This document shows positions 13,795 through 21,994 of a DNA stretch of 28,395 nt, in pieces (positions within the stretch are counted from its first letter, which is position 1; every line of letters begins with the position of its first letter). This DNA comes from Candidatus Neomicrothrix sp. UBA7388 (lineage in GTDB: Bacteria > Actinomycetota > Acidimicrobiia > Acidimicrobiales > Poriferisodalaceae). The notes beneath the pieces are model-generated. The model was not told the origin of the DNA. It saw only the letters and a program-made list of their open reading frames with translations, and ran no database searches. The translations under genes were made by a program, and so were the position numbers. The DNA lies in the NCBI GenBank assembly GCA_002470695.1, contig DKNM01000081.1, positions 1 through 28,395 of the forward strand. The letters are read 5' to 3'.

Positions 13795-15162
13795 ATGACT
13801 AATAAAAGGGTCGTGGTGATAGGTGGCGGCCCAGCAGGACACGATGCCGCAACATACGCGGCACGCTTCGGCGCTGATGTGACCCTCATCGAGCGCGAAA
13901 TCGTGGGCGGCGCTGCACACTTACGCGACTGTGTCCCATCAAAATCTATGATCGCAACCGGGGGAGCGCTCTCCTTCGCTCAGCGACTAGATGGAATGGG
14001 TCTCGCCAAAGTTGAAACCGGTATCGACGCAGACCAGCTGCGTGAGCGGATACAAGGTATAGAGAGACGGTTAGAGCAAGCAGTAACACAACTTCTCACC
14101 AGCCAGGGAGTAACCATCCACCGAGGCACCGGACGGCTACTCAACCACAACGAAGTTTGCGCGGACACGGATAATGGTCCTATCGAACTAACCGCCGATG
14201 CAATCGTCCTCGCAACAGGAAGTAAGCCACGCATCCCACAATGGGCTCCAATTGATAACGACCGTGTCCTTACAACACGAGACGCATACCCTCCGAAGGA
14301 AATACCGGAACACCTCGTAGTCGTTGGATCCGGAGTAACTGGCGTCGAATTTGTCCACATGTTTGCGTCACTCGGATGTCAAGTCACGCTGATAGTTAGC
14401 CGTCAACAAGTACTCCCGCAAAAAGATCCCGAAGCAGCGGCCCTCTTAGAGCAGAATTTCCTTGATAGAGGAGTTCAATTACTGAAGGGTGCGCGGGCCA
14501 CGGAAATAGTGCGCAAGGGCGACACGGTAGAGGTCACCTGCTCGGACGGACGAACTGTTGAAGGAAGCCACGTTCTGCTCGCTATCGGGTCGGACCCAAA
14601 CAGCCAAGAACTCGGACTGGAAACCACCGACGTAACTGTGGACTCGGCTGGCTACATCCAGGTTGACCACAATCTCCGATCGTCCGTTCCCACAATCTAC
14701 GCAGCGGGGGACCTATCGGGGAAACTGCCCTTGTCATCGGTCGCATCCATGCAAGGAAGAAAAATAGCCGAACACATCATGGGTCTGCATGAGGGCAGAG
14801 AGCACCGCCACCTTGACTACGACAAAGCAGCATCCGCGATATTCACAGAGCCCGAAATCGCGGACGTGGGATTGGCCGAAGCCGAGGCTTTCGCAACAGG
14901 AAGAAAAATTCGAGTTACTAAAGTCCCATTTTCCTCCAATGCCAAGGCGCTTATCAATAACGACCCCCTCGGCTTCGTCAAAATCGTGTCCGACCCCAAC
15001 ACTGGGCACGTCCTGGGCGGCTCCATTGTGGGCCAGAACGCCGCCGAACTGATATCAGTAGTGGCCCTCGCGGTCAGCGCTAATCTAAAAGTGCAGGACA
15101 TCCACGAAAGTCTTTTTGTCTACCCGACACTGAGCGAAGCACTCTCGGAAGCCGCAGAATGA
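13795..15162 (+). CDS. lpdA: LpdA-type NAD(P)H quinone dehydrogenase / flavoprotein of the lipoamide dehydrogenase superfamily
   Basis: A 455-residue FAD-dependent pyridine nucleotide oxidoreductase. The FAD loop is GGGPAG (residues 10-15), the NAD(P)H loop GSGVTGVEF (178-186) and the second FAD site YAAGDLSG (about 302-309); a dimerisation domain follows. The redox-disulfide position reads GGAAHLRDCVPSK: the first Cys is Ala41 and only C46 remains. The C-terminal HPTxxE is replaced by FVYPTLSE. So it cannot be an ordinary lipoamide dehydrogenase or glutathione-type disulfide reductase. The same losses occur in M. tuberculosis LpdA (Rv3303c), a quinone reductase linked to oxidative stress, and many stretches (VLATGxxPRI, VVGSGVTGxEFV, SVAxMQGR) agree with it. 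The ATG is at 13795; rmlD overlaps its stop by 4 bases. Confidence 0.88.
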   Translation: MTNKRVVVIGGGPAGHDAATYAARFGADVTLIEREIVGGAAHLRDCVPSKSMIATGGALSFAQRLDGMGLAKVETGIDADQLRERIQGIERRLEQAVTQLLTSQGVTIHRGTGRLLNHNEVCADTDNGPIELTADAIVLATGSKPRIPQWAPIDNDRVLTTRDAYPPKEIPEHLVVVGSGVTGVEFVHMFASLGCQVTLIVSRQQVLPQKDPEAAALLEQNFLDRGVQLLKGARATEIVRKGDTVEVTCSDGRTVEGSHVLLAIGSDPNSQELGLETTDVTVDSAGYIQVDHNLRSSVPTIYAAGDLSGKLPLSSVASMQGRKIAEHIMGLHEGREHRHLDYDKAASAIFTEPEIADVGLAEAEAFATGRKIRVTKVPFSSNAKALINNDPLGFVKIVSDPNTGHVLGGSIVGQNAAELISVVALAVSANLKVQDIHESLFVYPTLSEALSEAAE

Positions 15163-16010
15163 GCACCCGAAAGAGGGTGCTCATCACAGGAGGCGGTGGG
15201 CAGCTAGCTACAGACCTCGCTACAGCGTTTCCCTCGATGGACACGATTGTCTTGAAGCGAGGCCAACTGGATGTCTCGCGAAAGGCAGACGTCCACGCTG
15301 CTATACAGCACTACAAACCGAACGTCATCATAAATACAGCGGCATTTACAAATGTGGACAAATGCGAAAGCAACGATGGGATTGCGCAGTCGACAAACTC
15401 TTACGGTGTAAGAAATCTTGTCCAAGCCGCGGACCAAGCGGGAGCGCAAATGGTCCAGATATCAACTGACTACGTTTTTGATGGCACCCTGGGGCGGCCA
15501 TACATCGAATCCGACATAACCAACCCACTGTCGGTTTACGGAAAAACGAAACTCGAAGGCGAAAAAGCGGTGCGAGAGGGAGATCTCCTCGTTCGTACCT
15601 CTTGGCTATGTGGGACGCATGGCTCGAATATCCTCAAAACAATCATCGCGCTCGCTCAACAAGATAAGGCTCTAACTTTCGTAAACGACCAAATAGGTCA
15701 CCCTTCCTTTACTAGTGACATCGCCTTGGTAATTAGCAATCTCATCGACGTCGAAGCCAAAGGAACCTTCCATGTCACTAATCAGGGCGCAGTGAGTTGG
15801 TTTGAATTCGCCCAGACTGTTCTTAACTCAATGGGACGCTCACCCGCCCAAGTTTCACCAACTACGACAGCCGAACTAAGACCGCCTCGTGCCGCTGTGC
15901 GGCCAGCAAACGCAGCGCTCCAGAACGACGCCTTACAGTGGGCCGGACTGCCACTAGCGCCACACTTCCAAGAAACACTTCCTCGGCTTGTGAAGGACCT
16001 CTGTGGCTGA
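15159..16010 (+). CDS. rmlD: dTDP-4-dehydrorhamnose reductase
   Basis: A 283-residue SDR enzyme of the RmlD family, which reduces dTDP-4-keto-rhamnose to dTDP-L-rhamnose, the last step of the pathway. Seen: the glycine motif ITGGGGQLATDL (about 8-19), the VIINTAAFTNVDKCE segment (about 57-71), the QISTDYVFDG motif (about 100-109) with the YGKTKLEGE active-site Tyr/Lys (about 127-135), and RTSWLCG. The start ATG overlaps the lpdA stop (ATGA). The pathway partners rmlC and rmlB lie about 13 kb upstream on the same strand, so the genes are split over two units. Downstream, an unknown gene starts inside the last 8 bases and a GT2 follows, as in the mycobacterial rmlD-wbbL pair. Confidence 0.94.
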   Translation: MSTRKRVLITGGGGQLATDLATAFPSMDTIVLKRGQLDVSRKADVHAAIQHYKPNVIINTAAFTNVDKCESNDGIAQSTNSYGVRNLVQAADQAGAQMVQISTDYVFDGTLGRPYIESDITNPLSVYGKTKLEGEKAVREGDLLVRTSWLCGTHGSNILKTIIALAQQDKALTFVNDQIGHPSFTSDIALVISNLIDVEAKGTFHVTNQGAVSWFEFAQTVLNSMGRSPAQVSPTTTAELRPPRAAVRPANAALQNDALQWAGLPLAPHFQETLPRLVKDLCG

Positions 16011-16620
16011 TCAACCAAAGATTGCTGTCCAAACCCCGGATCCGAACCAGACCTCACAGGTTCTTGCCGTGGCCGGTGCGCTCGCACTTGAGTGGGCGGC
16101 CCCTTTCGCCCAAATAACAGTGGGCGGCGACGCAGAATTTATTGTCCAACCACACGTTGAATGTATTGGCGGATTGTTCAGACTCGACCCTGAAAGAAAA
16201 GCCAGATTGCTAGATGCGGGTATACAAGCCACTCACGAGGAAGCCAACGCCTGCAATATTGTTGAAGCTGCCGACGGTAGCTGGAATCTCGCTAGCGCAA
16301 CCGACCCTTGGTCTTCCGCAGGCCTAGCTATGGGCGCGACCTCGTTCTCTGCTAGCAGTCCAGCAGGTAAACGACTAGCCGAGGCATTAGTAATTACCGA
16401 ACCAGATTCACCCGATGCCGTTGACCTGCTTGAACAATCGCAGAGCTGGGCTCTCCGCGAAATCGAAAAGATCGTCGCGGAGATGGGAAAACAACAGTCC
16501 CGAAGACTACTGAACCTGCTCCTAGAAGCAGTCGCGACTGCCGAAAACCTTGCAGATAGCTACTCAATATTGCGCGCACGGTACAAACGTGACATAGAAA
16601 TTATGAGCGAAAATCAATGA
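16003..16620 (+). CDS. Conserved-position protein of unknown function (205 residues)
   Basis: I do not recognise this family. The protein is soluble, with no signal peptide or membrane segment. Residues about 15-105 are mixed, with several short hydrophobic strands (QVLAVAGALALEW; FAQITVGGDAEFIVQP; IGGLFRLDPERKARLLDAG). Residues about 125-205 look entirely helical and charged (LLEQSQSWALREIEKIVAEMG; LLNLLLEAVATAENLADSY), perhaps a helical hairpin or coiled coil. It starts with GTG at 16003 inside the 3' end of rmlD (8-base overlap), and its stop overlaps the ATG of the following GT2 (4 bases). Translation is therefore probably coupled to both, which argues that it is real and works in glycan synthesis, perhaps as a partner of the glycosyltransferase. 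That role is inferred from position only. Confidence 0.7.
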   Translation: MADQPKIAVQTPDPNQTSQVLAVAGALALEWAAPFAQITVGGDAEFIVQPHVECIGGLFRLDPERKARLLDAGIQATHEEANACNIVEAADGSWNLASATDPWSSAGLAMGATSFSASSPAGKRLAEALVITEPDSPDAVDLLEQSQSWALREIEKIVAEMGKQQSRRLLNLLLEAVATAENLADSYSILRARYKRDIEIMSENQ

Positions 16621-17672
16621 CGACCCAGCAGGCTGTTTCACTGATCATAATTACCCACGGAGGTGGGCCGATGGTCGAGAACTTGCTCACTTCCATCGCT
16701 ATTCACACCGAAATGGCCCACGAAATAGTGGTTTTCGACAACAACTCGCCTGATGACACGGCAGATCGAGTGCAGCGACACTCCTCAAACCCGCGATTGA
16801 TACGTTCAGCCCGAAACCTTGGCTACGGCGCAGGAATTAACTCTGCAGTGAGAATTGCCTCATCGGACGACATAGTCATAATGAATTCTGACCTGCGTGT
16901 CACGCCAGGCTGGTTGCCGCCTCTCGTAGCTGCATTAAACGAGAATCACGTCGCTATCGCATCACCTATTTACTGCGACGCCGAGGAAAACCCGCAAGAA
17001 ACAGGAGCAGTAATCACAGCGGACGGCCATGTCCACAAACACGCCGCACCGGTGATCGGACTTCAACCGGTCGACCACATATCCGCTGCGTGTTGGGCAT
17101 TTAAAAAGAGTTGGTTCGAGTCAATCGGAGGCTTCAATCCAGCTTTCGGACTGGGGTATTACGAGGACGTGGACGTGGCTAGCTTATGCAGCCACTACAA
17201 ACGCAGTGTGGTCGTTGTCGACTCGTCGCGTGTTATCCACGAAGAAAACGGATCATTCGAAACAACGCAAACTCGGCACCTTTCACACCGAAATCACGCT
17301 CGAAACGCGGCCCGTTGGCAGTGGCTCTACAAGGGCAACTTCTCCCGACACACGCATACGAACGCAGCTATTAGTAACGGACAGGTCGCAATCGTCGGTC
17401 ATTACCCTGACCTCACACGAGAACTCCAGGCCAAGTATTTGTCAGTAACGCAACTCGCAAGCATCGAAGAACTCGAAACAAGAGGTCACAGGGATGACGT
17501 AATCGTCGTTGACGGAGACCACGAGCTCGTCGAAAGCAAAGCACCGCGCGCGGAAGTCACATCGCCGCACGACATATATAAAGCACTAAAACGCGCTGGT
17601 ATATGCCTCAACTCCATCCCTCCGCGACCACTCTTCAGTTCAATTTCTAACGTTAGAAGCCAGAGGTGGTAA
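16617..17672 (+). CDS. GT2 glycosyltransferase, rhamnosyltransferase-like (WbbL type)
   Basis: A 351-residue protein. The GT-A domain spans roughly residues 5-235: SLIIITHGGG at the first strand, VVFDNNSPD (about 39-47) for the nucleotide, ARNLGYGAGIN (about 66-76), the MNSDLRV metal-binding motif (about 91-97), GGFNPAFGLGYYEDVDV (about 171-187) with the catalytic-base position ED, and HEENGS. These match the WbbL/Rv3265c-like family that puts rhamnose on the GlcNAc-PP-decaprenyl linker in mycobacteria. Adjacency to rmlD and an LCP gene supports that, but I cannot read the sugar specificity. The roughly 110 C-terminal residues (about 245-351) are unlike the core and include a VAIVGHYPDL segment. 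The ATG overlaps the previous stop; the next gene begins 4 bases after the stop. Confidence 0.88.
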   Translation: MTTQQAVSLIIITHGGGPMVENLLTSIAIHTEMAHEIVVFDNNSPDDTADRVQRHSSNPRLIRSARNLGYGAGINSAVRIASSDDIVIMNSDLRVTPGWLPPLVAALNENHVAIASPIYCDAEENPQETGAVITADGHVHKHAAPVIGLQPVDHISAACWAFKKSWFESIGGFNPAFGLGYYEDVDVASLCSHYKRSVVVVDSSRVIHEENGSFETTQTRHLSHRNHARNAARWQWLYKGNFSRHTHTNAAISNGQVAIVGHYPDLTRELQAKYLSVTQLASIEELETRGHRDDVIVVDGDHELVESKAPRAEVTSPHDIYKALKRAGICLNSIPPRPLFSSISNVRSQRW

Positions 17673-17676
17673 GACA

Positions 17677-18054
17677 ATGACAAATAATGACCCTCTTCAG
17701 ACAGCCGCGACCCACCTAGCTGCAGCCCGTCGCTTGGGAACCGAACTGGCTTCGAAATCACTCTTCTCGCGATTGCGACGAAAAAATGCAAAAAATGTTA
17801 ACCAGGTAGTTCACGAACTAGCAGCAGCAATTGACCTAATAACTAGTGTGACGACCGAAACTATAAAGCGAACAGAACAACTCGAAGCTCAAAGTCGACT
17901 TCTTGACCAATCTGTTGCGCGGCTCGAAGTCGTAACTGCCGGCGACGAGCAACTGATCGATGATCTAGGAGCAGCAATAGAAGCTGCGCAAATCGAACTT
18001 GTCCGCCTTGAACGCCAACACGACCTGTTGCGCTCACAACTGCACCAAGGTTGA
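17677..18054 (+). CDS. Small helical coiled-coil protein of unknown function
   Basis: A 125-residue protein, almost all alpha-helical by eye, with no recognised domain. From about residue 38 to 122 there is a run of heptad-like hydrophobics with charged flanks (VNQVVHELAAAIDLI; RLLDQSVARLEVV; QIELVRLERQHDLLRSQL), suggesting a long coiled coil. The N-terminal part holds a basic patch (SRLRRKNAK, about 31-39). There is no signal or membrane segment. The ATG at 17677 comes 4 bases after the GT2 stop, and the following gene starts 5 bases after its own stop, so it is in the same transcript. It might scaffold or measure glycan assembly enzymes; this is inferred only from the coiled coil and the neighbours. 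Confidence 0.65.
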   Translation: MTNNDPLQTAATHLAAARRLGTELASKSLFSRLRRKNAKNVNQVVHELAAAIDLITSVTTETIKRTEQLEAQSRLLDQSVARLEVVTAGDEQLIDDLGAAIEAAQIELVRLERQHDLLRSQLHQG

Positions 18055-18059
18055 GTCAG

Positions 18060-18989
18060 ATGCGAATCGGTGTTGCAGTAGGCGAATATGCACAAGACAT
18101 ATATGGGGCGATTAACTCGCTGTCAGGCATGGCAGCTGATTTCGTTGATATAGAGACCGATCCAACGCCCTACGGCATACTCGTTGCAGTAGACGATGCA
18201 CCACTACCACCGGCAAAAAACGTCCGGCGTTATGTAACCAAACAGGACACAGATGCTGAAGAATGGGCGGTGGTCGCATCAAGAAACCTTCTTTGTGAAG
18301 CAGTTGCCCGCGGTAACCAGTACCCAATAGCGGTGGCTCTCCCAACTCCCGCCTATCACCTATCACAACCAGCGCCATCAGGCGTTGCGATTGTTGGCCC
18401 GGACCTTGGCGAACAGTTAACAGCTGCTCTACGTGCCGTAAAAATTGAACTTCTCCACTTCGAAAACGAAGACGTTGGAATTGTCATTGACCCCTCAACG
18501 TCGTCTCGGCAAAGCAATTTGAAGCTAATTAGACAATGCATGAGTAAAGAAAGAGTAATTGTTGCCATGCAATCCAACAGCACTGCTTCGGACAACATTC
18601 AAAACAACAGCACTGGGCGCCTTGCAAGCGGACCTGAAGAAATTATTCAGATAGTCAGAGACCTAGTGCATGATGACTACGAACGTCAGCGCCTCGGCTT
18701 CGAAGCAAAAAAGTTTGTTGCAAGTACAAGCTGGTCGAGAGTTGTGCGCGCCCTTCTACTTGGCGGCAGAAAGGGCCTTCCAGAATTTGAATTGCTATCG
18801 CAACCAGTCGCGAAGCGGCGTTGGGATGCCAGGCTAGGTCATGCTCACAAGTGGCAAACAGCAAAATATGGCAACGGACAACTCAGACTCCCTGAAGAAC
18901 ATCTTGACCTAGGGGAGTTAGGGCCCCTGCGCGCAATGAACCTCAAAAAAATCATCGGCGAGCCCGACCCACGAAAAGCCGCTCCGTAG
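18060..18989 (+). CDS. Degenerate GT-B glycosyltransferase-like protein, function unknown
   Basis: A 309-residue protein. The N-terminus (MRIGVAVGEYAQDIYGAINSL) looks like the first strand and helix of a Rossmann fold, followed by alternating strands and helices (GVAIVGPDLGEQL; VGIVIDPS; KERVIVAMQSN). Around residues 190-240 the run SGPEEIIQIVRDLVHDDYERQ...SWSRVV resembles the C-terminal helices of GT4/GT1 glycosyltransferases, where a capping helix and a closing FxW segment occur. The ExxxxxxxE catalytic motif of GT4 is not evident, and the middle is shorter than in active enzymes. The last 65 residues are charged and unlike anything I know. I prefer the ATG at 18060 (AAGG 9 bases upstream) over the frame's TTG at 18051, which overlaps the previous stop. 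The LCP gene follows after 16 bases. Confidence 0.6.
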   Translation: MRIGVAVGEYAQDIYGAINSLSGMAADFVDIETDPTPYGILVAVDDAPLPPAKNVRRYVTKQDTDAEEWAVVASRNLLCEAVARGNQYPIAVALPTPAYHLSQPAPSGVAIVGPDLGEQLTAALRAVKIELLHFENEDVGIVIDPSTSSRQSNLKLIRQCMSKERVIVAMQSNSTASDNIQNNSTGRLASGPEEIIQIVRDLVHDDYERQRLGFEAKKFVASTSWSRVVRALLLGGRKGLPEFELLSQPVAKRRWDARLGHAHKWQTAKYGNGQLRLPEEHLDLGELGPLRAMNLKKIIGEPDPRKAAP

Positions 18990-19005
18990 AGTACGTTCCC
19001 TGACA

Positions 19006-20556
19006 ATGCCACGCGAGCGACTACGTCGGAACCGTCGAACAGGCGAAAGGGTCTTACTCACCGCCATAGCCTCGCTGACGATTAGTGGATTTCTCCTCAC
19101 GGCCTTGCTCGGATATGCCGTCTGGCAGCTTGAGCAGATAGAAAGATTCCAAGTACATGACGTCTTAACAGCAGCCCAGCCGGAGCCTTTAACAGCCTCG
19201 GATATTTTGGAGCTAAGCAGGTCGCGAACACAACAAGTCGCAAACGTTGACCAATCAACAGAAATTGTTCTATCCCCAAGTATCGACAATCCTCTCGAGA
19301 GCTCCGAAAGAACTGCTGAAAACTACCTCCTAGTGGGCTCAGACAGTGTTCGCGGAATTTCCGCCGACGACGCGATCATGAGCGGGAGAACCGCATCCAT
19401 CGGCAACCACTTAGCAGACACCATCATGATCCTTCGCCTACGGAACGACGGAACTGCCGCTGTTGTTTCGGTGCCCCGAGATCTCATAGTCCCAATTGCA
19501 AGCACAGACTCCGTTGCCAAAATCAACAGCGCCTACAACCTCGACTCATCGCCGCAGACCAGAGCAGCACGACTAATAGAAACCGTTGAACAGCATTTCA
19601 ATATCGGACTCCAGCACTTCGTAGAAGTCGACCTCGATGGATTCAGACGACTTGTTGATGCTGTGGGCGGAGTGTCCATCTGCTTTAACCGACCTACTCG
19701 CGACCGCACTATCGAAGACAGCGGCGACGTAACGCAAGGTGGAACCGGATTTTCGGTAGCTCAAGGCTGGTCTCACCTCAATGGCGACGCCGCTTTAGCG
19801 TTCGTTCGAAGTCGTCGCTTATTGACCCAACAAGACAGCGGAGAATGGGTTCGCTTGGGGGTGTGGAACGACTTAGAGCGCAACAGTCGCCAACAACAAT
19901 TCATTTTTCAAGCTTTAGATCAAGCGCTGGGCGGGGCGGTAGGCAATCCTAGAACGCTCCAAAGACTTCTTGAGATTGTCTCGACTCACCTGCGCACCTC
20001 CAACACCCTTAGCGTCTTCGATGATGGTCTTGAGTTAGCCAGAAGGTTTCGAGGCCTCAATGTTGATACTGACCTAGAACGGTACGCCTTCCAGTTGATT
20101 GACATGGAAAGTGAAGGCCAGTTAGGGCTTGAGCTGCTTGACAACGAACACAACGAACGCGTCAAGCAAGTCTTTCAAGGCATCGGCTGGAACGCAGTAG
20201 TTGAAGATCGGGTGACGGTCTCAGTGCAAGGCCCCAATGCCTTAAATTTAGCTGCCAAGTTACGCGGCATTCGTTTCGATGCAAATCATGAAAATGTTGG
20301 AGCATATCCCTCCAACCGCATCAGATATGGAGTCGGAGGAGAGCATGCCGCCGCTCTCCTTGCGGCTCGATTGCGCGAACCAATAGAAATAATTCCAGAT
20401 CCCTCTTTGGTAGGAAACCAACTCGGACTTGAAATAGGAAGCAGTCCTCCATCAGTAATGCTTGGATACCGAGCTGTCGAGGCCCCGCCTGCGATTGCCC
20501 AATCAGAAAACGCAGCTGTGCCGCCACCGCCGAGAACATTAGGAATATGCGGCTAG
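19006..20556 (+). CDS. LytR-CpsA-Psr (LCP) family cell-wall glycopolymer ligase
   Basis: A 516-residue membrane-anchored protein. A basic N-terminus (RERLRRNRR) precedes one membrane segment (about residues 22-45), so the rest lies outside the membrane. The LCP domain spans about 105-310: YLLVGSDSV, LADTIMILRL, VSVPRDLIVPI with the catalytic-region Arg (about R160), KINSAYNL, the FVEVDLDGFRRLVDAVGGV motif and GWSHLNGDAALAFVRSR. LCP enzymes transfer undecaprenyl/decaprenyl-linked glycopolymers to peptidoglycan or other acceptors; in mycobacteria they attach arabinogalactan. A C-terminal LytR_C-like domain (about 390-490; VTVSVQGPNALNLAAKLR and similar) follows, as in many actinobacterial members. 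It ends the rmlD operon, consistent with attaching the product of these genes to the wall. Confidence 0.92.
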   Translation: MPRERLRRNRRTGERVLLTAIASLTISGFLLTALLGYAVWQLEQIERFQVHDVLTAAQPEPLTASDILELSRSRTQQVANVDQSTEIVLSPSIDNPLESSERTAENYLLVGSDSVRGISADDAIMSGRTASIGNHLADTIMILRLRNDGTAAVVSVPRDLIVPIASTDSVAKINSAYNLDSSPQTRAARLIETVEQHFNIGLQHFVEVDLDGFRRLVDAVGGVSICFNRPTRDRTIEDSGDVTQGGTGFSVAQGWSHLNGDAALAFVRSRRLLTQQDSGEWVRLGVWNDLERNSRQQQFIFQALDQALGGAVGNPRTLQRLLEIVSTHLRTSNTLSVFDDGLELARRFRGLNVDTDLERYAFQLIDMESEGQLGLELLDNEHNERVKQVFQGIGWNAVVEDRVTVSVQGPNALNLAAKLRGIRFDANHENVGAYPSNRIRYGVGGEHAAALLAARLREPIEIIPDPSLVGNQLGLEIGSSPPSVMLGYRAVEAPPAIAQSENAAVPPPPRTLGICG

Positions 20557-20689
20557 AACTCACTGTGACGAAAAAGTTTCGGAACCGTCGCTCTCCTCTT
20601 AATTGCGACGACTCACTAGTTAAGCCCGGTTAACATCAAGCTATTGGTTTCGTCAATGCATCCAATGACCAAAGTAAGGCATAACTGTC
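20557..20689. other. 133-base gap between the LCP gene and ugd (the longest in the window)
   Basis: It contains two short inverted repeats: CGAAA/TTTCG at 20569-20573 and 20577-20581 (3-base loop), and GTTAA/TTAAC at 20619-20623 and 20630-20634 (6-base spacer). Neither is followed by a T-run. An AAGG about 11 bases before the ugd ATG could be a weak ribosome site. A promoter for the ugd operon is likely here, but no hexamer pair is convincing. Confidence 0.3.
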
Positions 20690-21970
20690 ATGAGCGAAAT
20701 TGTGGTAATCGGAGCGGGATACGTGGGCCTGACCTCATCAGTATGTCTCGCTCACCTCGGCCACAACGTGACATGCGTTGATATCGACAGCAACAAAGTC
20801 GATTTACTCAATAGAGGCGAAGTACCAATTTATGAGGCGCGATTGCCCGAACTCCTCCAAGAGGGCCAAGGAAAAGAAAGTCTGCGCTTCACTACAGAAT
20901 TAGAAGCCGCAGTCAGTGCAAGTGAATTTATATTCCTTTGCTTACCTACACCGCAAGAACCTGACGGCAACGCAGACATTAGTGCCGTCGTTAGCGTCAT
21001 GAACCAAATCTGTCCGACGCTGGCACCAGGAAGCATCATAATCAACAAATCAACTGTTCCAATTGGCACAAGCGCCCAACTCATTCAGGCGATAGGGCGA
21101 ACCGATATTTCGCTCGTTTCCAACCCTGAGTTTCTCCGAGAAGGAGTTGCTGTAACCGACTTTTTGCAGCCAGACCGCATACTGATCGGAGCTTCTGATC
21201 GAGAAGCAGCGGAGAAAGTAGCAGGCCTTTACCAAGCAATAGACGCACCCGTGATTCATGTAGATTTGGCTTCCGCCGAGACTATTAAGTACGCCACGAA
21301 CTCGTTTCTCGCCACCAAAGTTTCATTCGTGAATGCCTTAGCAGCCGTTTGCGAGGCCGTCGGAGCAGACATCGAATCGGTTACACGAGGGCTTGGCTCT
21401 GACCAAAGAATTGGATCGCGCTTCCTGCAACCGGGGCCAGGGTGGGGAGGCTCTTGCTTTCCCAAGGACATGGAGGCCCTCATCACAACCGCCAGTGCAG
21501 CTGGATACGAATTCGACCTTCTGCGCGCCGTCGTCAAAGCTAACGAACAACAGTTTGACCGCTTAGTAGCAAAAATCGAAGACCTTGTCACTGGTGATCT
21601 TTCGAATAGCACAATCGGTGTTCTGGGGCTTACTTTCAAAGCTCACACTGATGATATGAGGAACTCACCTGCGCTCGAAATAGTGCAGCGGCTTGCCTCC
21701 AAGGGCTGCACGATCAAAGCTTATGATCCAATGGTAAAAAACGAAAAAGGGCTTCCCACAACCTTTGCCCTTGCTCCAACCATCGAAGAAGCCGTGCGTG
21801 CGTCCGACATCGCAGTAATACTGACCGAGTGGCCTGACTTCAATCGCGCCAATTGGGCTGCGATGCGAGACACTATGAAGGCTCCGCGAGTCTTGGATGG
21901 CCGAAATATCCTCGACCGCTCCCAGATGCTTGAGATGGGATATGACTATCAAGACCTTGGCCGACTTTGA
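20690..21970 (+). CDS. ugd: UDP-glucose 6-dehydrogenase
   Basis: A 426-residue cytosolic enzyme that oxidises UDP-glucose twice to UDP-glucuronate with NAD+, supplying glucuronic acid (and, through other enzymes, galacturonate or xylose) for glycans. Seen: the N-terminal Rossmann motif VIGAGYVGLTSSVCLAHLGH (about 5-24), CLPTPQEPDG (about 83-92), STVPIGT (about 121-127), SNPEFLREGVAV (about 144-155), KYATNSFLATKVSFVNALA with the active-site Lys/Asn (about 201-220), and GPGWGGSCFPKD with the catalytic Cys near 255. The C-terminal domain includes LGLTFKAHTDDMRNSPA (about 314-330). All catalytic parts are intact. It starts a new plus-strand unit after a 133-base gap and is followed by three GT4 genes. 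Confidence 0.95.
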   Translation: MSEIVVIGAGYVGLTSSVCLAHLGHNVTCVDIDSNKVDLLNRGEVPIYEARLPELLQEGQGKESLRFTTELEAAVSASEFIFLCLPTPQEPDGNADISAVVSVMNQICPTLAPGSIIINKSTVPIGTSAQLIQAIGRTDISLVSNPEFLREGVAVTDFLQPDRILIGASDREAAEKVAGLYQAIDAPVIHVDLASAETIKYATNSFLATKVSFVNALAAVCEAVGADIESVTRGLGSDQRIGSRFLQPGPGWGGSCFPKDMEALITTASAAGYEFDLLRAVVKANEQQFDRLVAKIEDLVTGDLSNSTIGVLGLTFKAHTDDMRNSPALEIVQRLASKGCTIKAYDPMVKNEKGLPTTFALAPTIEEAVRASDIAVILTEWPDFNRANWAAMRDTMKAPRVLDGRNILDRSQMLEMGYDYQDLGRL

Positions 21971-21994
21971 GGTCGACCTCCAAACCATGAAAGT

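Noticed and set aside
13980..14360. 126-codon minus-strand open frame inside lpdA
   Set aside because: Antisense shadow of the FAD and NAD domains; no motif.
20569..20581. CGAAA-AAG-TTTCG hairpin after the LCP gene as a terminator
   Set aside because: The stem is only five pairs and AT-rich, and no T-run follows.
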